DNA from: Tillandsia leiboldiana
Taxonomy: Eukaryota; Streptophyta; Magnoliopsida; Poales; Bromeliaceae
Assembly: GCA_029204045.2 (NCBI GenBank)
Contig: CM055073.1
Span: forward strand, 28,381,366 to 28,445,365
Direction of reading: 5' to 3'
Length of the DNA: 64,000 nt
Part shown: positions 60,652 through 64,000 of the stretch, in pieces
Layout of the letters: the number at the start of each line of letters is the position of its first letter
How positions within the stretch are numbered: the first letter of the stretch is position 1
Notes under the pieces: model-generated
The model's database searches: none
Told to the model about the DNA's origin: nothing
What the model saw: the letters and a program-made list of their open reading frames with translations, nothing else
Made by a program: the position numbers and the translations under genes

Positions 60652-62151
60652 TTACATCTCCAGTAAATTTTCTTTAATAATTTATTAAAGAATATCTATT
60701 GGTAAAAATGTACAGAATTTACCTAAACTATGAACCATTTTGAATCGGCCACCCAACTTATCAAAATTTAATTTTACTATCCAACCTTTTAACTTGTTTG
60801 ATTTGAGTCAGATAACGACAGCTTGATTTTAAAATTTGAATGCGCCGTTTATTTTTTCAAATTTAGTTAGTATACTTCATTCAATCCTTGAAACTATAAA
60901 TTCATTAAAGTGGTTGTAAATACTATTACTCTATTATTGATGGTATCTTAGCTAAAAATTCTCTCTCTCTCTCTCTCTCAAAATCATCGAACTACAAAAT
61001 TATTAAAATCTTAAGCGCCCTCTTTATTCCTTGGGGAGGGAGGGAGGGAGAGAGGGAGGAAGGGAGATAGATTTTGTGATTACAAAAGTATCAAACTGTA
61101 CAAAATCATCATACTCTATCTTGAGTGCCCTTTTGTTGCCTTCTCTTTCAACAGAATCCATCTGCTACAAATGCAGCTTTGGATGAAGATGGCTGGTTCA
61201 ACACTGGTGATATAGGTTGGCTTGTCCCAAGTCATGCCAGAGGGCGTAGCCGTAAATGTGGGGGAATGCTTGTTCTCGAAGGACGTGCAAAAGATACTAT
61301 TGTTCTTAGCACAGGTTATTCAGCAGCAACATTTTTTAATTCTTCTCGTTTATAGCATAAACTTAACTTGAGGAGAAGGTTTAAGGTTGGAAGATAGTAG
61401 TTTAGGGATGGTGTGATGATTGCACCATTAGTTCTTCAGTATGATGAGTGGTGCGCTTTGAAACACAGGTTGTAAAGTGCAAATGCGCTATATCGCAGGG
61501 GGCTTGTGCTTTTATAGTCGGTGCACAGCATAACGTTACTGGTGTAATCTTCTTGTAAGTAGAGAGGTGATAGTCAGGAATTACTCATTGCAAACGGAGA
61601 AGCAAATATCACACAAATAGCTGTAGTATCTTGTTTCAGTCTTTGTCCATATTAACCTGGCTCTAATCTAATGGGAAACATGTAGGTGAAAATGTTGAAC
61701 CTGCAGAGCTTGAGGAAGCTGCCCTGAGAAGTAGTTTAATTCAGCAGATTATGGTTATTGGTCAGGTGAAAGGATTTAAAACTTTAAACCCTTTTAACCT
61801 TTATAAGTATCTTCTTTGACTTGCTCATTTCTTATCCAATATTTGTATACTCCTTTAATAGCATCTCCTTTGACTCAACACATTTCTTATCTTATATTTG
61901 TATATTTCCCTTTCTACTCCAACTCATGATGATTTTAATTTACTTACCAAGTATATGTTGTTTTATGTCAGGACCAACGACGTCTAGGTGCTCTTGTTGT
62001 TCCAAACAAAGATGAAGTACTAGCAGCAGCAAAAATGAGGTCCATCATTGATGATACTTTGGACCTCAGCGAAGATAAAATGATGAACTTACTATATGAC
62101 GAAATCAGAACTTGGTAATGCTCACTCGAATTCTTCTTTTGCCTTTCCCTT

Positions 62152-62185
<34 letters not shown>

Positions 62186-62690
62186 CCCCCCTTTTTTTTT
62201 TCCTGTAGTATGGGCTTATTTCAACTTTTAGGGTTTTAAAAAATGCAAAATAATAAACCTAGTGGTTGAACTTGAACCACTGGTTGAACTAGTGACGTCA
62301 TTCAATCCAGTGGTTAAATCACTGATTGAACCAGTGACCCATGATACGATAATATTTTTGGGTCGTAAACGGTTATGAGTTTTAAATCATAAATAAATGT
62401 TTTACAAAATGTACTTATAAAACAAGTAACTTCTATTTATCTAACTACAGGACTTCTGGTTGCACTTTCCAAATCGGACCTATACTGATACTGGACGAAC
62501 CATTTACGGTAAATTTCACCAAATTCATCCTCTTACCTGTAGACCTGTTAACTATTTCTGGGAAAATGTGCTTAACTTTATTTCTTTCCCAATTCAGATT
62601 GAGAATGATTTAATGACGCCGACTATGAAAACACGGCGCGACAAAATAGCTGAAAGATATCGCGAACAGATTGCGAAACTCTACAAGTAA
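42457..62690 (+). CDS. AAE15/AAE16: Plastid long-chain acyl-[acyl-carrier-protein] synthetase, AAE15/AAE16 type, 18 exons
   Basis: Coding exons: 42457-42621, 43730-43918, 45932-46046, 47184-47271, 47945-48156, 56220-56338, 56745-56894, 57713-57780, 58159-58264, 58362-58520, 58702-58755, 59159-59239, 59317-59454, 61155-61314, 61686-61765, 61972-62114, 62451-62508, 62598-62690. All junctions are GT-AG and in phase, giving 725 residues, close to the Arabidopsis AAE15/16 length as I recall it. The enzyme is an ANL-superfamily ligase: ATP adenylates a free fatty acid, which then passes to a carrier-protein thiol in the plastid for elongation or reuse. Visible signatures are an Arg-rich, acid-poor leader (1-55, likely transit peptide), EWKAVPDIWRSSAEKYGDRV (exon 2), the P-loop YTSGTSGMPKG (275-285), FLSMLPSWHSYERAAEY (exon 7), NGYGLTET (483-490), GWFNTGD (561-567), EGRAKDTIVLSTGE (590 on) and TPTMK with the catalytic Lys at about 706. 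Start choice is the least certain part. Confidence 0.93.
44782..45070 (+). mobile_element. Small TRIM (289 bp) in AAE intron 2, target duplication TTTCC
   Basis: 81-bp LTRs at 44782-44862 and 44990-45070, both TGTTGAATATAAATA to TTTAACA, flanked by TTTCC (44777-44781 and 45071-45075). A PBS-like TGATATCTGAGC starts directly after the first LTR, and a purine tract GAGGGGAAG ends at the second. The LTRs differ at several sites, so it is not new. It is unrelated in sequence to the TRIM at 16404. Confidence 0.92.
48200..48600. repeat. MITE-like inverted sequence in AAE intron 5
   Basis: Phrases such as CGAACTTTCCAAAATTTTAT at the left and GGTTAGGCAGTGA..TACAAAAGTAC at the right behave like diverged inverted ends. 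The right part is duplicated (about 48452-48515 and 48520-48580). A related fragment lies near 60715-60900. Ends are not resolved. Confidence 0.4.
48618..54603 (-). mobile_element. Degenerate Ty3 LTR-like block in AAE intron 5
   Basis: It opens with GTCACGCCCTGGGG, the LTR terminus shared by the 8634 and 18582 families. Several inner words are shared with them in order, notably CAGTGGGTACCGTCGGCGAC..CACCCACTAGGTCTAC..AGAG (52980-53040), and a partly parallel set of motifs at 49100-49760. It reads as one or two old LTRs in minus orientation, interrupted at about 49905-51490. No coding domain is found, and the right end is uncertain. Confidence 0.5.
49905..51490. mobile_element. Insertion with GGCACG-rich ends and AT-rich core
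   Basis: GC-rich ends made of GGCACG, TGCCGTG and CGTGCC words (49905-50015 and 51295-51480) flank an AT- and purine-rich middle. The ends are only loosely inverted, which fits an old Mutator- or hAT-like non-autonomous element. No transposase is seen. Confidence 0.4.
54770..55520. repeat. GAATTTGAATTT degenerate microsatellite (750 bp)
   Basis: Almost the whole block consists of permutations of AATTTGAATT, AAATTCAAA and variants on both strands. It would fold on itself and lies in AAE intron 5. Confidence 0.9.
57115..57343. mobile_element. Mutator-like MITE (229 bp) with 10-bp target duplication, AAE intron 7
   Basis: TAATTATCAT flanks both sides (57105-57114 and 57344-57353). The inverted ends share GATAGCACCAAG and CTTGGTGCTATT. 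It is the inverse homologue of 8168-8397, with the conserved body TAGATCATACTATTCACCAAC. Confidence 0.87.
59531..60059. mobile_element. 529-bp MITE with long inverted repeats, AAE intron 13
   Basis: The ends AGGGTTAATTGCATACATGT and its inverse extend as TIRs of about 90 bp or more (for example TCGAATTGCAAATATATCCC at left). ATTAATA flanks both sides (59524-59530 and 60060-60066). A 7-bp duplication is closest to hAT-type elements. It has no coding capacity. Confidence 0.9.
60517..61060. repeat. Simple repeats in AAE intron 13
   Basis: CT/CA run near 60519-60542, GA run 60613-60644, CT run 60960-60979 and a GGGA-rich block 61033-61068. A diverged fragment of the 48200-48600 repeat lies at 60715-60900. 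Confidence 0.8.
62153..62191. repeat. C32 homopolymer in AAE intron 16
   Basis: 32 consecutive C (62153-62184), one G and 6 more C, followed by nine T. It begins 39 bases after the exon 16 donor. The minus strand could form a G-quadruplex; the exact length is likely unreliable in sequencing. Confidence 0.95.
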
Positions 62691-63454
62691 AATAATTTGC
62701 GTAGAACAATTTCCTATTTTCATCACTCTGTCACTTTAATGCTCGAGAAATATGGTAATAAGGGTGTGCTCAAACCCAGGGTTTCAGTAAACCTAATATT
62801 GTATAGAATCATCAGTGCAAGGACTTGATCAATGCCGCGGTAAAAAAAAAAAAAAAAAAAAAAAAAAGTGGAAATGTTAGTTTTCTTTCACATGTGTAAG
62901 TTTCATTTTCTATTTTTCAATCTCAGTTGGTTTTTGTGTATGGCTTCAATCTCAGTAGGTTTTTGTGTTTGGAGATTTTCTTTTCAATCTCAGTAGTTTC
63001 TGAAGAGGAAAATAGCTATGTGCCCTGTAGCTTATGTGATGAAATTTTTTGTACATGGCTTCCAGGTGCCTGCAATTTAGTGTTCTATTGAAAGTTGGAT
63101 CTAATTGATTGGTGTGACATCACTTTTTTCAAGGTAAACTTCAATCTATTCTTCATGTAGATCTTATGGTTTAAAAAGTTGCACTTAATTCTTCTGTTGT
63201 TATATTTCTATTTTACTGAAAAAACTTTCCATTAGATAAGAATAGCAAATTATAAAAATTTAAGAACTCCAGGATGCTGTTTTGTTTAAAAATAGATTCT
63301 TATAATTAAAAGAAAAATAAATCACAGGATAGTAAAGGTAGCGAAGTTAAAATATGCACGGTAATTTAGTTTGCCTGCCTACTTATTTTTGGAACCACAA
63401 GGCAGTTAAGTACAAATAAGTTATACTGTAGGGTGATAAATTGAAGTTTATTTA
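62691..63454. other. AAE 3' flank
   Basis: Presumed 3' UTR and downstream region, with an A run at 62843-62867 and repeated TCTCAGT(T)GGTTTTTGTG phrases near 62920-62965. No further gene is recognised. Confidence 0.4.
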
Positions 63455-63459
63455 TTTAT

Positions 63460-63780
63460 TTATTTTTGAATTAATTGCATAAAAATATATCCAATAGTAG
63501 ATATTTTTTTATATTTATTCCTTTAAAAGTTCTAAGTTGTTCATATATGTTCCTACTGGTAGAAAAATGTAGTTAATCATAGGTTAAATATATAATTTTG
63601 ATTAGTTGGTGATATAAATTTATTTTTTTATTTTTATAGATATTTTTATATTATTTTAACAGTTAATACTTTTGGAGGGATATATTTGAAAGGGCAAAAA
63701 TGATATTTCATATATATTCGGTTAAAAAATAAATAGTAAACTAACGGTACTAAATTGAATCTGTATGAAATTAACCATGT
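63460..63780. mobile_element. Decayed relative of the 529-bp MITE
   Basis: It shares TTAATTGCATA at the left and TGAAATTAACC at the right, plus internal GGAGGGATATATTTG and TTAAAAAATAAA words in the same order as 59531-60059. TIRs are heavily mutated. Confidence 0.65.
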
Positions 63781-64000
63781 ATTACTGTGCACTATAAGGG
63801 TGTGTAAATCTTACCTTTCCTTTTTTTCAAGGGCTAAGATTGCATACTTATCTTGTCACAACTCTAAATCAAAGTTCTAACAATATATTATATTTCGTTA
63901 TTATTCTGATTCTGTTGGGATCTTTCTTTCTTAGAACTTTTGGTTTAGTGCAGGATTTTGGTTGGACTTTGTTTACCGCGGATTTTTAATCTCAACTCGG

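Overview
This is a nuclear plant sequence. Two interrupted host genes, both on the + strand, sit in transposon-rich DNA: an N-terminal acetyltransferase gene of the NAA30 (MAK3) type with 4 coding exons at 2440-6348, and a plastid acyl-activating enzyme gene of the AAE15/AAE16 type with 18 coding exons at 42457-62690. Spliceosomal introns, a long-LTR Ty3/gypsy chromovirus, a SIRE-like copia remnant, TRIMs and Mutator/Harbinger-type MITEs point to a flowering plant. The overall look suggests a monocot, possibly a pineapple-like genome, but that guess rests on memory and is weak.

Layout. 1-900 is the decayed gag of a Ty3 element (minus strand, running off the left edge). 900-2300 is AT-rich with MITE debris. 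2440-6348 is NAA30; its second intron holds a 165-bp tandem array abutting a MITE. 6400-8400 has a 1.3-kb repeat whose inverted copy lies at 39246-40372, then a microsatellite and a Mutator-like MITE. 8634-12565 is a solo Ty3 LTR with a perfect 5-bp target duplication. 13437-15075 is a broken plant-mobile-domain (MAIN-like) gene on the minus strand. About 15543-18560 is the 3' end of a SIRE-like copia element carrying a complete 442-bp TRIM in its LTR. 18582-36598 is a young 18-kb Ty3 chromovirus (minus strand, 3.15-kb LTRs, target duplication ATTAA) whose integrase was split by a second copy of the same family in the opposite orientation (22599-29121, target duplication GGGTC). That nested copy contains a 100-N assembly gap. 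36600-42080 is AT-rich with Harbinger-like and Mutator-like elements. The acyl-activating enzyme gene fills the rest; its introns hold a TRIM, an LTR-like stretch of about 6 kb, a 229-bp and a 529-bp MITE and a 32-base C run.

How the genes work. The two host genes have unrelated jobs: cytosolic or ribosome-associated N-terminal acetylation, and activation of free fatty acids in the plastid. Both reading frames stay intact across all inferred splice junctions although their introns are loaded with repeats. Everything between them is transposon biology. I found no CRISPR array, no bacterial-type cluster and no rRNA or tRNA gene. The most interesting content is the same-family nested insertion, the LTR promoter built from about 80-bp ACGT-core modules, and the well-bounded small elements with target duplications.
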